A stretch of DNA of 64,000 nt from assembly GCA_025642065.1 (NCBI GenBank), contig JAODUP010000446.1, positions 1-64,000 of the forward strand, in the 5' to 3' direction. Of the stretch, positions 13,443 through 25,885 are shown one piece after another. Numbering within the stretch: the first letter of the stretch is position 1; each line of letters starts with the position of its first letter. This DNA comes from Paralvinella palmiformis. Taxonomy: Eukaryota; Annelida; Polychaeta; Terebellida; Alvinellidae. Made by a program: the position numbers and the translations under genes. A model generated the notes under the pieces. That model had not been told where the DNA came from. It saw only the letters and a program-made list of their open reading frames with translations, and searched no databases.

Positions 13443-13979
13443 AGAAGACGAGTTCAGATACATCGCGGAGTCAACTCGTCGGTAGCCTCTGACGTAAAAT
13501 ACGTCATACACCGTTCTTTTCTGATATCAGCAATATCAACACACCTTTACCATAACTAAAAAAGCCCTGATAGATACACACTGTCGAGAAATGGTCGAGA
13601 AACGTATCAATATTTTACTCAAGTTCGGTCTTGTAATAAGGATCCTTTGTGACAGAAACAAACCCCTAAACATGCCATTTTATTCTCGAGAGTGGTGTAC
13701 TTCACGGTACAAATGGCCTATTTGGTCTGTTACAAATCACGGTATCCGTCTACGTTCACCAGATTAAAACACTGACTGACTGACTGATCTCTGACTTACT
13801 GACTAAATGAACGAAGGGTCATTGACTTGATGGAGTAAATGGGGATTTCTGTTTTGGTGTCTTAGGTTTATGAGTGACGGAGGTTTGGTTTTCGGCTTGG
13901 AATGTTCTTCTGGATCGCTGCTTACCATTTTCGAAAAGGGGATGGAGCCTTCGTATTCCGCAGATTCTAGGCTCCCGTT
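11036..13979. other. Intergenic, mostly unique
   Basis: Besides the CAGT tract it holds G11 at 12669-12680, (GATA)n at 13412-13441 and short ORFs of 62-78 codons without resemblance to known families. Confidence 0.6.
11705..11990. repeat. Imperfect (CAGT)n tract
   Basis: Runs of CAGT/CAAC tetranucleotides with many substitutions (CAGTCAGTCAACCAGCCAG) over nearly 290 bp. Old and decayed compared with the CACT tract at 6606. Confidence 0.9.
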
Positions 13980-14011
13980 TGACACACAGACACACACAGA
14001 CACACACCCCC

Positions 14012-14046
<35 letters not shown>

Positions 14047-14497
14047 GAGACACACACACACACATGCGACATCAGGCTTGTCCAGTTTGTCATTATGGCC
14101 CTCACCACCATCCATAAATGACGAATTTATTGCCGCACATAGTGGACTTTATCTAACAATGAGTGTTGGTCAACGCTTCTAACACCATTCTGGAAACCCA
14201 AAACAGTGTCAACAAAACATGTCTGGCTAATATTAGCACCTCTCTCTCTCTCTCTCTCTCTGTATGTGTCTGAGAAATGAGAGAGAGTGTGTGTGTGTGT
14301 TTGCGAGAGAGAGAGAGACGGTGAGATTGTGTGTGAGAGAGAGAGAAGGAGAGAGGGAAAGAGTGAGTGTGGGTGTGTCTGAGAGAGAGGGAGAGATGGA
14401 GTATCTCTGTGTGTGTATGTGTGAGAGAGAAAGGAGGGGGGGGGGGGAGTTGGAAGAGAGAAAAAGAGAGAGACGTGTTTGTGTGTGTAAGAGAGAG

Positions 14498-14530
<33 letters not shown>
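13980..14530. repeat. Compound CA / GA / CT / GT microsatellite block
   Basis: Purine-only GA tracts (14011-14052, 14280-14490) and CT tracts (14240-14260, 14498-14518) alternate with GT/CA tracts. Opposed GA and CT runs at 14471-14518 are mutually complementary. The six overlapping ORFs here are low-complexity translations and are not genes. Confidence 0.95.
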
Positions 14531-15074
14531 CATATTGAGGCATGCTTTCTGCTGCCAAATACAACAATATAACCGCTGATTGATTGCCAATATCGCAGCT
14601 GATAGAAGCTAGTCGGCCCCTAAAGAGGATTACTAAAACCCGACCCTCAGAATGACGGGCTAAGACGCTCTCTTCACACCTCGATGTCTGTAGAAGTGTT
14701 TTCGCAGACATGGTCGTTTTGCTTCTGATCCATATAACATCGTCAGATGCCTCGGGCGAAAGGTTATGTGAGTGACAGTGTCGTAAGTCGGTCAATAAAC
14801 GAGTTACTTACAGCGCACTAGCTAAGATGTACACTTAACATCAGCAAAACTTAATAGACAGTCCATCATGTGAGTTTATTGTTTTCATCGATCCAGTTGG
14901 CGATCTTTTTTGTTGTTGTTTTGGTTCAACTACCTGAGACTGGGACCAATTAGAGGAAACACAAATATCGGTTTCAATAAAAAAATATTTTGAGGAGATT
15001 TACCTCATCTTTTTTGTTATCATTTGTGCACAAACCGATGGTACCAATAATTGTCAGTTGTGAGTGGATCAACG

Positions 15075-15226
15075 ATGACGATTAACGATGACTGATGTTT
15101 TACGGCCACTTTTGTGCACATGGTAGGCTAAATGGGCCGAGCGACCTCCAAAGGTAATGAAGCGAAGTCAAAGATGAAACACCCTTCAGGTATGGCCACG
15201 CCGAGATTCGAACTCGGGTGGTATCT
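15075..15226 (-). mobile_element. SINE family A, head-truncated
   Basis: Shares GTTTTACGGCCACTTTTGTG, GGGCCGAGCGACCTCC and GAGATTCGAACTCGGG with the other copies. It stops after the box B region, lacking the box A half. Confidence 0.8.
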
Positions 15227-15891
15227 ATCAATGATAACTTATCAATATATCAATTACATGGCACCAGAAAGTAATCCCGAAAACTCAGGTCATCTAGTCA
15301 GATACTATTGCAGGTGTCTGTGTCTCGGCTCAAGTCATATGGTGGTTGTGGATTTAGTGTTGTAGCCCTCACTTTGTGGAATAGGTTGCCGGTGTATTTT
15401 AGAAATGCGTCATCTTGAATTTTATTATTCCGTTCTAAAAAAATACACCTATTCGTGATTGCCGAGACAGATACATAATAATTATTATTTAAATGACTAA
15501 TAAGGGTAATTTATTAAATATACATTATTATAATTAACATTAACAATTCAGCTAAATGCTAATTAAATGTGTTCTGAGCCGTATATCATGTAATGTTTGT
15601 ATTAGTCAATTTTGTCACTTATACGGTGAAGCAGAAGATCAGCACATGTAAGTAAATATACACCCACCCCCATATCCACCCACACACCGTCGGACTGAAC
15701 TAATCACCATAGCAATACCCCCATGCCCCCCAACCCCCGCATACCCCTTCGATACACGGGCAAGTACCATAAGTACATAAATACTAATTTAGTCGTTGGT
15801 TTTTCATTTCTGATTTTCGTTTCTGCTGATTCATATTTGTCTATTTTGATATTCAACAAACATCTGAGATGTTTTGTTTATGCGTAGATTG

Positions 15892-16080
15892 GGCGCCTCC
15901 GTGGTCTAGAGGTAGCGTGTTGGACCACAGATCACTACCACCCGTGTTCGAATCCCGGCGTCGGCATATCTGAAGATTGTTTCGTCTTTGGCTTCGCTTC
16001 ATTACCTTAGGATGTCGCTCGGCCCATTTAGCCTACCGCGTGCACAAAAGTGGCCGTAAAACATCAATCATCATCATCTT
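15892..16080 (+). mobile_element. SINE family A, full length
   Basis: Complete copy: GGCGCCTCCGTGGTCTAGAG at the head, box B GTGTTCGAATCCCGG, body GCTTCGCTTCATTACC and GTCGCTCGGCCCATTTAGCC, tail GTGGCCGTAAAACATCAATC and (ATC)n. Good reference copy for the family. Confidence 0.9.
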
Positions 16081-16753
16081 ATGCGTAGATTGAATATCTC
16101 TCAGCTGTAAGGTCACGTTCGAAAATCCAGCGAGTAAAAACCAGGAGCGTAAATCAGTTAATATTTCATCACCAACTTAATATATCAGTAATGCAGCAGA
16201 GTTGATATACAGAAGACCATATTAATTGTTGAGAAAAGCCTGTTTCTGGTAAATGACGTAATGTTCGGCAAAGTTCGTCTAGGTTCGTGGCAGTTCATGA
16301 ATATGCAGATCTATTTCGAGTCCAGTTGGTTATTATATCATAAATACGGAGGCAACAGATAACTTATTTTATTGATACAACATTCTAAATATAGTTTTAC
16401 ACCCCATAATTAGTCAAACACGTCTCATGAGATAGTTGAATCTGACAAATATGATGCTCCTTTTGTTGGGGACTCTCCAGATCTGGTACGACCTTGACCA
16501 TTAGTTTTGTCTGTTATCAGACTGCGTTATTATTATGATTGTTATCTCCCCTCCTTATCATATATTAAACCAATTTTTACCAAACTTATCTAACTGTTAA
16601 AATGCGTTAGTTAGGAAATGTCTTAACCCAGACGTCGAGAAAACCGAAATTTCTGGAATCTCAGCGAAAATATCGTCCATTACGAGAGAAATTATGATAT
16701 GGTGATGAGCAAAGAGATATATCTGCTAGCCGTTCATCATATCATATTTACGA

Positions 16754-16808
16754 TGATGATGATGATGATTGGTGTTTTACGGCCAGGTTTGTGCACGTGG
16801 TAGGCAAA
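16754..16808 (-). mobile_element. SINE family A, tail fragment
   Basis: Only (GAT)n, GGTGTTTTACGGCCAG and GTGCACGTGGTAGGC remain, i.e. the last about 55 bases of the element in reverse. Confidence 0.65.
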
Positions 16809-16867
16809 ATATTTACGATCGCATTCGAAATCAATTCATCTGCTAATATACTGATACAACCGGTAAT

Positions 16868-16956
16868 ACACACACATCCAGCTACCCACTGATACAGATC
16901 TACCTACCCACTGATACACACCCACCTACCCACTGATACAAATCCACCTACCGACG
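16868..16956. repeat. Short tandem array, about 23-bp unit
   Basis: Three to four imperfect copies of CACCTACCCACTGATACA with variable spacer. Not coding. Confidence 0.75.
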
Positions 16957-17124
16957 TATAAACAGTATACGACCACTTGTTTGACGTTCTCGAACAAACA
17001 CCTGAACGTTAGATAAGCGTTATCTCCATCTCGCATGGGAACCGGATGCGGTGGACGATCGAATAAACAACATCGAATTATTGTAAGTCTATTGGTGGTA
17101 GAACTAGGACAGATATAGATAGAT

Positions 17125-17162
<38 letters not shown>

Positions 17163-17317
17163 AGAGACAAAGAAAGAGAGAGAAACCTAAGGACGTTCTG
17201 GAAAAAAGAGATAGCCATCACACTGTACGTTATCCGGTCACGGAGCACACGTCGTGTTTAGAAGACTGATCCAGGTTGATAAATTAATGGCGTCTCAGGA
17301 TGGAAGTCGTCCTGGCG

Positions 17318-17427
17318 TATGATATATAAATGTGGCGGCGGCGGCGTACAATAGATATATCGACTTCGCCACTAATTGTAACATATGCCGAAGGCACCGT
17401 ATGGTCAAGAAGAAGTCCTTCATCGTG
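17318..17427 (+). promoter_or_regulatory. Candidate promoter and first coding exon
   Basis: A TATA-like GATATATAAATG at 17319-17330 is followed by a GGC repeat. An ATG at 17401 opens MVKKKSFIV, ending at a perfect donor GTG/GTAAGT (17428). An earlier ATG at 17385 gives another frame through the donor. No following exon can be matched, so this may be chance. Local GC is higher than average. Confidence 0.2.
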
Positions 17428-18186
17428 GTAAGTATTGGCTAGCGGTGGTAATTAGTATTGACTACGGGTACGAAAGCGTCTTACGCGACGAAGCATTAGC
17501 CAAATGGATTGAGTGCTATAAAAACGCGGGTGGGAAATGCAAAACGAAAAGAAACATTGCCGAGAAATGTTGTCCGGAACCATTCAGTTTTGCTGGCAAT
17601 GGTTTTAGTTTGTGTCTGTTGTCCGAATAAAAGACTGGAGAAAGGAGAAATGACATTAAAGCTTCTATTCTCTGCCACAAACTAGTCTTTTGCTTAAAAA
17701 TATAAATATACCGATGTTCTGGTGCGTTGTTTATTGCGGGTCTTTACGTATCAATATTGTGTCGTTACCTATTAATTAACGTAGCCTATTTCATCACGAT
17801 AAGATATCATATTGTACCCGAAGAGACAGATCATATTTCTAAATATGAAAAATATGTCTTAATCCGGCCGCTAATTGGGCCGAGCAATCTCTGGAAAACA
17901 ATCAGACCAACCAAGAGTGTTATAACTCTTCGTATGTATGACACCGAGGATTCGAACCAAGTGTCTAGAGGTCTGCGGCCGACAGGGCTACCAGAGACGC
18001 CCGATGACGCGCTTAGAAAATATCGTATTACATCAGATAGAAATAAAAGCGTAAACGACCGACTCACCTTGTAAACAGCCATTGAGCAGAAGAATAAATA
18101 TTGGTGATGAGAACTCTGGTAAAAGACGAGGCAGCATTATCCTTTGGTACGGGGATAAACAATATATGGACCCCCTGTTGACAACA

Positions 18187-18226
<40 letters not shown>

Positions 18227-18287
18227 TAGTAATATCCCTCTTGCAGTTTTCGCTATAAGTGATTCTTTGCCTACAGCGAGTCGTTGA

Positions 18288-18730
18288 CTAGTTCAATGTG
18301 GACAGGATACGTTGGAGAATAATCAATAGGAAATTCCGGAGCGCATTCGCCGCATGGTTCGCTTTGTTCGGGATTCGTTTATATCCATTCCGGTGTCGTG
18401 CTCCCACCAATTGTGGGCAGATTCGGTTACGTGCGTGTTCGCGATTAGCAGCCAGCCAGAGAAGCGCTGTCAGATCCGGGTAGAGAGAACTAGGGCTATC
18501 TTCTGCCGAACTAATCCCGACGTAATGCCAACCACCGTCCGAGGGAGGGGGCACGGTGAAGATCCGGGAGATCCGTCGGTGCGTCGGTGATGCCGGAAGG
18601 AGAGGGGCGTCGTCGTTTGTCTCTTCTCTAGCGGGATGTCTGAGTCGGTTGGCCTTCGTGGGACATGGCATCCTTCGCCGCGCGTTATATACTGCTGGCT
18701 GTGAACTGATGCGACACTGAGCCATCATCT
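18288..18730. other. GC-rich island with overlapping open frames on both strands
   Basis: About 440 bp of clearly higher GC. The minus strand is open for 146 codons and the plus strand has frames of 61 and 78 codons. The plus frame starts after an ACTAG acceptor-like site with INRKFRSAFAAWFALFG, which faintly resembles the segment after TM7 of class A GPCRs, but there is no NPxxY motif in front. No product is assigned. Confidence 0.25.
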
Positions 18731-19645
18731 GACCTCAGACAGTACGGCCCGATGTCTCCCGGCTAATGGTCAACACAGGAAGGCCAACAACGCCACATTA
18801 CCGCGTAGGCAGATTCCATTTAAATATCTTAGCCACATTCGGCCTGCAATTCGATTTCAGAGAGAGAGAGAGAGAGAGAGGAGGGGACAAGATTATGTCA
18901 TGACCAGAGAAGTGTACACTCGGTAATGATCACACTTGAATATTTTCGTCTGCTGGTTAAAGGAATTTGTTATCTACGCTAGTCGCCATCTGCGTACAAC
19001 GATAAAGCACATGGTGCACTATAAACATGGCGTCAACATCACTTGTCAGGCGATTTTAGACAAGTCTCACCACTTTGCCGAACAATATTATTTATATGCG
19101 ACTGTTCCTAAACCTACAGCTGGCCCCATACATTTGTTGTTCGGATGATATGAGTTAATTTAGCTTAGCGTAAGTGGACGGGTATTTGGTCTTTGAAATG
19201 AGGCAGCTGGCAGAAACAGGCAATGAATGAGCGATAGAATCAATCATCAGTAAGCGATACAACGCGACATAGGGTAAAACAGTTTCTAGTATAGTATCAT
19301 ATTTGCGCGGAACAAAACGCTGGCAGTGAAGGAATGATTTGGGTCTATTTTGTTTTCTCTTTGTATGATTGATATACAAAATCTCTCTTTTAGTGGGCGC
19401 GCGCACGTGTGTGTGTGTGTGTGTGTGTATGTGTGTGTGGAGGTCGCTCGCGTAGATAGAGATAGAGATTTGGCTACAAATCCAGAATAATTTACAATTA
19501 TTTAGTTCAACGTTAGGCCAGAAAGATTTTGAAGATCAACTAATTGAAATATCCAATGCTCGTGTCAACCAAAATGTGGTATTATTTATGTGGTTTGACT
19601 GTGGATGTTTGACTCTCTCTCGCTCTCTCTCTCTCTTTGTTTATG

Positions 19646-19702
<57 letters not shown>

Positions 19703-19718
<16 letters not shown>

Positions 19719-20012
19719 AATTTATTTAATAAAGCGCCCTTACTAGCAGGAGCCATTCAAAGGCGCTGTACAAATAATATGTAATTTAATAATACCCCAA
19801 ATAATGTCTGTAAAAACCCTGTAATGATTTAAAAGATAATAATTATTTATCTGTGAAAGCGACCTTAAATAGGTGTGTTTTTAGAAGAGACTTAAAATTT
19901 CCAAGAGACGACGAATTTCTAATATTTGCCGGCAACTTATTCCACAAATTGGGGGCTGCAACACTAAACGCACAATCACCATATGACTTGAGCCGAGACA
20001 CTGGCACCTGCA
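19703..20012 (-). mobile_element. CR1/L2-like LINE 3' end, 5'-truncated
   Basis: On the minus strand it encodes [20 protein letters not shown], then [19 protein letters not shown] and [17 protein letters not shown] stop, the standard C-terminus of CR1/L2-type ORF2. The 3' UTR ends GGGCGCTTTATTAAA followed by (ATT)n. The 5' break falls at a (GT)n tract (20019-20082). Almost identical to 54237-54537. Confidence 0.9.
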
Positions 20013-20086
<74 letters not shown>

Positions 20087-20841
20087 ATAAGATTAGGTAA
20101 ATACAGTAATTTAGATCGACTTTGGTTTTTATTCCCCAACCAAAAAAATAAACAAAAACAAAAACACACTAACATAACACAAGAGAAAACGATGTTATAA
20201 TATCATAATGGTTTTAATTAATTATGAACAGTCCATTTAAATTCGTTTTCCCCATGAAACTCTTACTGATAACTCGTCAAAGACAGGCTGTCAACTTGTT
20301 ATTAGTGTCACGTCTAACACTAACGCAAGTTCCCGAGGAATGTCGACTCGATCATTCCAAACTGATCTTGCTGTGTGTTGGTGTCAGAGAACGGCCACAA
20401 ACTAATATTTTATAATACGTTCACCGACAAATACTGTTTTCGCAAATACGTTATTTAGACAATGTCCTACTTTAGGGAAGCATTACGAAATATGATTTTA
20501 TAAGAGTAGTATATTTGTTGTGTTACACTAACAGCGCAAAAAATGACAATCACTGGATCACTCAATGGTCACGATTCAAACAATGAGAAAGTGGGATGCT
20601 CCCATAAACATGATAATACGATGGTATCCAGACACTCTGGCATTATAAAACATTTGCATGTTATTTAGATAAACAAGTTTTATAAATGGAGTCAAAAACA
20701 ATCGGACGAGAAGACAAATATAGCACTGTTAAAAATATCGAAAACCTATTTTTAATAAACCCTCATCATAACGAAATAGGGACATGAATATTTCGGGTTT
20801 ACACAGATACTTCGAGATTAGGGATAACTTTTATTGCTCTA

Positions 20842-20844
<3 letters not shown>

Positions 20845-20902
<58 letters not shown>

Positions 20903-21208
20903 CAATAATACGTGACATTTATATAGCGCCCTATCCAGCTAGATAGCTGTTCTAAGGCGCTTTACAATATTATTATCGCTGACTCAATCCAGCACATATC
21001 ACAACTCACAAGGGAGCATACAACGCACGCTGCAATTATAGGCGCAAAGCGTTATTCAGACACATAGCCATCACGTCCCGTCAGGTACTCATTGTTATGG
21101 ATATGTGAACCATTCTCCATATGCCAGGATTGCAGCTCCGGAACCTCGAACCCGCGACCCTTAGTTTACGAGTCCTACGCTCTAATTGCGCCATCAGGGC
21201 TCGACTGA
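20845..21208 (-). mobile_element. SINE family D (tRNA head, LINE-like tail)
   Basis: Reverse strand: AGCCCTGATGGCGCAATTAG head with box A-like and box B-like (GCGGGTTCGAGGTTCC) elements. The body is about 200 bp and the tail AAAGCGCCTTAGAACAGC ... GGGCGCTATATAAATG is followed by (ATT)n. The tail has the same GCGCCTT / GGGCGCT inverted pair as the CR1/L2-like LINEs here. The tRNA-like head is not a functional tRNA gene: no folded acceptor stem follows. Confidence 0.7.
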
Positions 21209-21552
21209 ATATGCATGATATATTAGTTGGTTAATAAAAGAAAATGGCTTACATAAGGACACACACCAGATACATTCAGTGGCTACCTTAATTGACAAGA
21301 TACTTAGTGTGTCATCATTCAGGACTGAACGTTAAAGGCAATCTTTTATTCCAAATTCCATCAACGCATTTAATTTACAATCATAAATTCACCATAAATT
21401 CATCAAACATTCATCAGGGAATCCACAATGTAACTCTCTCTATATATATTTTGTGTACTAGTCAAGGTTTTATATTATTTTGTTATCCACCATGTCTGTT
21501 TATATTGTTATTTGTACCAGTCTCCTGTACCCAAAATTACGAAAGGCGAATA

Positions 21553-21590
<38 letters not shown>

Positions 21591-21615
21591 ATATCTATCT
21601 ATCTAGCTATTTATA

Positions 21616-21673
<58 letters not shown>

Positions 21674-21687
21674 GCTAGCTATTTATA

Positions 21688-21742
<55 letters not shown>

Positions 21743-21774
21743 TTATCTATCTATCTATATATCTATCTATTTAT

Positions 21775-21818
<44 letters not shown>

Positions 21819-21820
21819 AA
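21553..21820. repeat. (CTAT)n microsatellite, about 270 bp
   Basis: Long CTAT tract with a few AGCT and TTTAT interruptions. ORFs over it (repeating SIYL) are artefacts of the repeat. Confidence 0.97.
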
Positions 21821-22022
21821 AGGGAAATTTACATCGCGGGTTTAATTTACGATAGAATCCAGAGTGAGTGTACATTGGCTGCCTCCTTGTCGTCAATTGA
21901 GTTGAAGGTAGAAATAAACACGGTATTACTTCTATGGTCAGATCCTGAATAGTAATATTCCACCACTTCAGTAATGTTTCCATTAGCTCAGTTTATTATT
22001 GTATAAGTCGAATGACGACAAG

Positions 22023-22217
22023 ATGATTGATGATTGATGTTTTACGGCCACTTTTGTGCACATGGTAGGCTAAATGGGCCGAGCGACCTCCGAAGGTAAT
22101 GAAGCGAAGTGAAAGATGTCAAAGAACAACCTTCAGATATGCCCACGCCGGGATTCGAACACGGGTGGTAGTCATCTGTGGTCCAACAGGTTATCGCTAG
22201 ACCACGGAGGCGCCCCC
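22023..22217 (-). mobile_element. SINE family A, full length
   Basis: Carries the family tail, body and box B (GGGATTCGAACACGGG) and ends at GGAGGCGCC against a poly-C run (22214-22225) and (GT)n. A 4-base insertion (GTCA) sits in the GAAGCGAAG block. Confidence 0.85.
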
Positions 22218-23092
22218 CCCCCCCCGTGTGTGTGTGTGTGTATATGCGTGTGTGTGTGGATGCATATATGTAACTAATGGACGATTATGATTAGTCATGA
22301 GATAGTGATAAGTATAGAAATCATCGGTGATGGGTGAGTTTCATCATCACCGGTAAAACATCGGTGTGTGTCTTACATGATACATGGACTTAACCAACGA
22401 AATGTTTTCTGATGTCGGATTATCAAAGCCATTTTACATTGAAATGTCGGATTGTGTCTCGGAAAATATGTGTCGGAGTCGGAAGGTGAGTTTGTTGGAT
22501 AAAAGAGTGGAGCGAATTCGATCATGGACAATATTGCGTCGGAAAGTTCATGTGTTGGATAAACGATGTCCACTATAATGGGCTTACTCTGTACTGTACA
22601 CTGATTCAAATATAAACTTATACCAGGAAGATTCTCCAGATTTCCCGATATCCAGACGAGAGAAATACGTCACAACCACTCAGTTTATTCATTTCTATAT
22701 AATAAAAAAAAAAACGGTTACGACAACAGAATAAAATTAACAAAAAGTTACTAAAGTTTCTTACTGGAATTCAAAGTCTTGAACCTATTATTTTCATTGT
22801 CAGAGGTAAGTATTTTATGAAAGACCAATTAACATGGATTAAAACAGGAGTAATAAGTACATCTTATCGTAGACAATCTATCTAATGGGTGGTCTGTACG
22901 TAACTATGATGCTTTCACCTGGTAATAGATTATTCTACAATCTATACGTAGCCAAAGGTGGTATCCTGGTAGGTATAGATTGCATCGATGCTGTGGATAA
23001 GACAGGTATTATGTTTCTCCTCTACATTTGTCACACCTGGAACATATCACCAAAGTGATCTAATAATAATTGTTCTATCAGAGTAGTAGTGG

Positions 23093-23250
23093 GCGCCTTC
23101 TTTGTCTAACTGGTAGCACGTTTTACCACATGAGTTCATTTGGTCTCAAACAAATACGACCATTGATTGGGTTCCTAGTGGTGAAGCAGTAAATAACAGG
23201 CAACATGCGTCTCCCACTTAAAATAACTGCCATTTCGGCAATTTTTAAAC
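23093..23250 (+). mobile_element. SINE family C, degraded copy
   Basis: GGCGCCTTCTTTGTCTAACTGG head, then GTGAAGCAGTAAATAACAGG and AACTGCCATTTCGGCAATTT. Similar in order to 10780-11035 but the box B region is eroded. Confidence 0.5.
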
Positions 23251-23951
23251 AGTGAAGTTGGCGTTCCTTGTCAATATACAAAGAAATATGGTACACTGCG
23301 CCGCAATTTGGTGTCAAAACATCTAGGGAAAGAATCTGGATTAACATAGTTGAGTTAAAAGATAACTGAACGATTAAAACGGTCCGATCTAGAATCAATT
23401 TGTAAAGGATCGCATCCGTCAAAATTGAAGTCGAATTTCTTCAACATAGTGTAAATGGCCGTAACAGGGCTGTTGTTAGCTAGTCGTAGTCTTTGGGTAC
23501 TGTTTGACAATGGCGGAGTTATAGTCTGGCCAATCATAAGCTAGCTAGCTTTAAGGAATCCCATCTATGACATGACACAATGTCCAAGACCTGTGACAGG
23601 TTGGTGACAATAAACCGGTATTGTCTCCTTACTTCCTTGGGTTTATTGTATAACTGTGGTAGAGGTACAACAAGAAGAAACAAGTTCTCACTTGTTGGAA
23701 AGAAGATTTGAGCTTAACATGAGGTCGTGTGGAGTATTCGGTAGATCTTCATTTATCCACTGTACCTCGCCGACAGAACTCAGTGAGTTTCAGTCGCGGA
23801 TAAAACCTAACCGGGTCTAGGTCTTCAGTTTTGTATATCGCAGGAATCCATTTTAGTACCAAAGAATTACAGTATATATACTAAGATCTGGTCTACATGA
23901 CTTTAAAGCCATGTGATAATTGGGTGATAATTCACCTTCAGTTAGTATTGC

Positions 23952-24162
23952 GGACATATTAAACTTACAGCAAGTAAAAAAATATTTTGTGCAGTTCTTA
24001 AAACCCACTTATTTAAATTAGCCTATTTATAATATATAAACCAGTGTATTTATTTATAAAATGTGTTCATGCTATATGAACTTAAATCATGTTTAATTAT
24101 GTTTTAAATATAAAGCGCCTTAGAGCAATCCAAGTTGAATGAGGCACTAAATAAATTATTAT

Positions 24163-24192
<30 letters not shown>
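23952..24192 (+). mobile_element. LINE 3' end (second CR1-like subfamily)
   Basis: AAACTTACAGCAAGTAAAAAA onward matches 53906-54117 over the whole 3' region, including ACCCACTTATTTAAATTAG, AAAGCGCCTTAGAGCAATCC, GAGGCACTAAATAA and (ATT)n. Only the last few codons of ORF2 remain. Confidence 0.8.
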
Positions 24193-24195
<3 letters not shown>

Positions 24196-25324
24196 TCATC
24201 TATACACATCCAAGAGATGGTAGCATATGCCAATTCGTATTTAATATAATTCAAAGCAAGCTATATTACTGAAACTGAAATAGTTCTTGGAACTCGGTAG
24301 TCAACGAATTACGTGGATATTGCATAATGAATAATTCAAAACTAGATAATCAAATGGTCGTGATGATGTCATATATCTTGTTTTAGCTCAACTTATACGA
24401 GCTTATATAACCAAATGCGTGTGTGCCTACACGCACACGTTTAACGCACGTTTACACAGACACACACACACATGAGAGCAAAGATATTAAATGTGGTTCC
24501 GTGATACCAGTCAGCTAATACTTCAATATATCGTATGTAAATGAGAATCATTCGTAATTACCGGATGAGACCGTATAATAAACGTGATTTAGAACAATAT
24601 GTATTTATTAGGTTTGTGTTACTAATATATGGTCCACTATAACGTTATTGTGAAATTTATGTATATATTTCTTAAGATACAACTAGGGCGATAATGTGGA
24701 TGAATGGAAGAAGAACTTAAAAACAAAACAGGGAAAGTAAATAATCGGAGCGAAAAGCGATCTGAGCTGAGAGCACTTTGAAAACAACGGAATATGTTAA
24801 AACAAATATTGAAATATATCAACCTTTAGTGCAGACAAGGCACGTTGTTGCATCTAGAGTTTTGTTCTATATGCCAATGAGGTACTAACATAAACGAAAT
24901 AATTTTACTTTCATCTGATCGAGTCATAAACTCATACAATCCGTAACTATAAACATATAAGTCTGTAAGAACCCTCTGTCAATGGCCAATTAACACATCG
25001 ACCAATCGGGAGCTGGCTTAACTTAGTTGGGGAATTCCAAGATGATCTATCAATATCCCAGTTTATCTCAATAAATTGTTATTATTGGGCAGTAGTTACT
25101 CATATTTTAGTGTATTAGTGTATAACTGTGATATTTACAAGAACAAAAAACAGCTCATTGTAACAAAAGAACAATCTAGTTCACTTCTTAATTGTGGCTA
25201 AGTTAGAGGCCGGATTATGGATGGAGAAAATTTCGACGGAATATTCGGTTCCATTTTGTAAAAGGTGAAATATCTCATATTGTACCAGATTTAGATTTAA
25301 ATGTATCCTTTGTCGTCATTGGAG
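24193..25324. other. Intergenic, nothing recognised
   Basis: Unique AT-rich DNA, with a short CA/CG-rich patch near 24425-24470. Confidence 0.6.
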
Positions 25325-25459
25325 GGGCGCCTCCGTGGTCTAGCGGTAGCGTGTTGGACCACATATCACTACCACCCGGGTTCGGTTAAACATCGCATTT
25401 AGCTGATAATTGATAAATTATTTAGCCTACCTTCTGCACAAAAGTGGCCGTAAAACATC

Positions 25460-25493
<34 letters not shown>
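25325..25493 (+). mobile_element. SINE family A with internal deletion
   Basis: Normal head (GGCGCCTCCGTGGTCTAGCG) to ACCCGGGTTCGG, then unrelated bases replace the body before TTTAGCCTACCTTCTGCACA and the tail. The (ATC)n tail passes directly into a (CA)n microsatellite (25491-25541). Confidence 0.8.
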
Positions 25494-25548
<55 letters not shown>

Positions 25549-25627
25549 ATTTACCTGTTGCTATATCATAACCAGTCACAATAGTCCATTACTAATTACT
25601 ATATTATTCGTTCAATATAAATGTGGA

Positions 25628-25815
25628 ATGGTTTACTCTGGTTCAACAAACAATGTAAAAACATATATCTGGAATTCTGTTTGTACGTCTGTATTAATCT
25701 ATAGTACAGGATGTACTTCTATAAACAATTATAATGTACAACGACTGGATATACATGTACCACAAGGTGATCTGCTCAAGCAAGTAATGGGACTACGGAA
25801 ACACGTCCAGATCTA
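25628..25815 (+). mobile_element. LINE C-terminal fragment related to type B
   Basis: NNVKTYIWNSVCTSVLIYST then VQRLDIHVPQGDLLKQVMGL resembles the post-RT region of LINE B (LQGTLVKRYIGVPKR) at low similarity. The frame runs to 25882 but loses resemblance after RKHVQ. Confidence 0.5.
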
Positions 25816-25885
25816 TGATCATGAAACAGGGATAACGTACAAAGGTGCTAGCACTTATTTTCACTGTGGTCCCTTTTACTGATAG

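Larger units (their letters stand above)
14531..17317. other. Intergenic with SINE copies, nothing else recognised
   Basis: Outside the SINE A copies and the small array the sequence is unique. A (GA)n tract with degenerate flanks lies at 17130-17185. Confidence 0.6.
18731..23092. other. Intergenic between listed repeats
   Basis: Microsatellites (GA)n 18861-18880, (GT)n 19408-19428, (AT)n 19656-19703, (GT)n 20019-20082, (AAT)n 20846-20903. A 64-codon plus ORF at 22384 contains two similar halves but no known motif. Confidence 0.6.

Noticed and set aside
14127..14795. 222-codon minus-strand ORF, the longest in the window
   Set aside because: Most of it is translated CT/CA microsatellite; overlapping frames on both strands are equally open. 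No domain.
18288..18483. GPCR C-terminus from INRKFRSAF
   Set aside because: No NPxxY or membrane helices in frame upstream (TAG directly before); resemblance too short.
18288..18728. 146-codon minus ORF in the GC island
   Set aside because: GC-rich DNA lowers stop density; opposite strand is also open and no homology or splice structure supports it.
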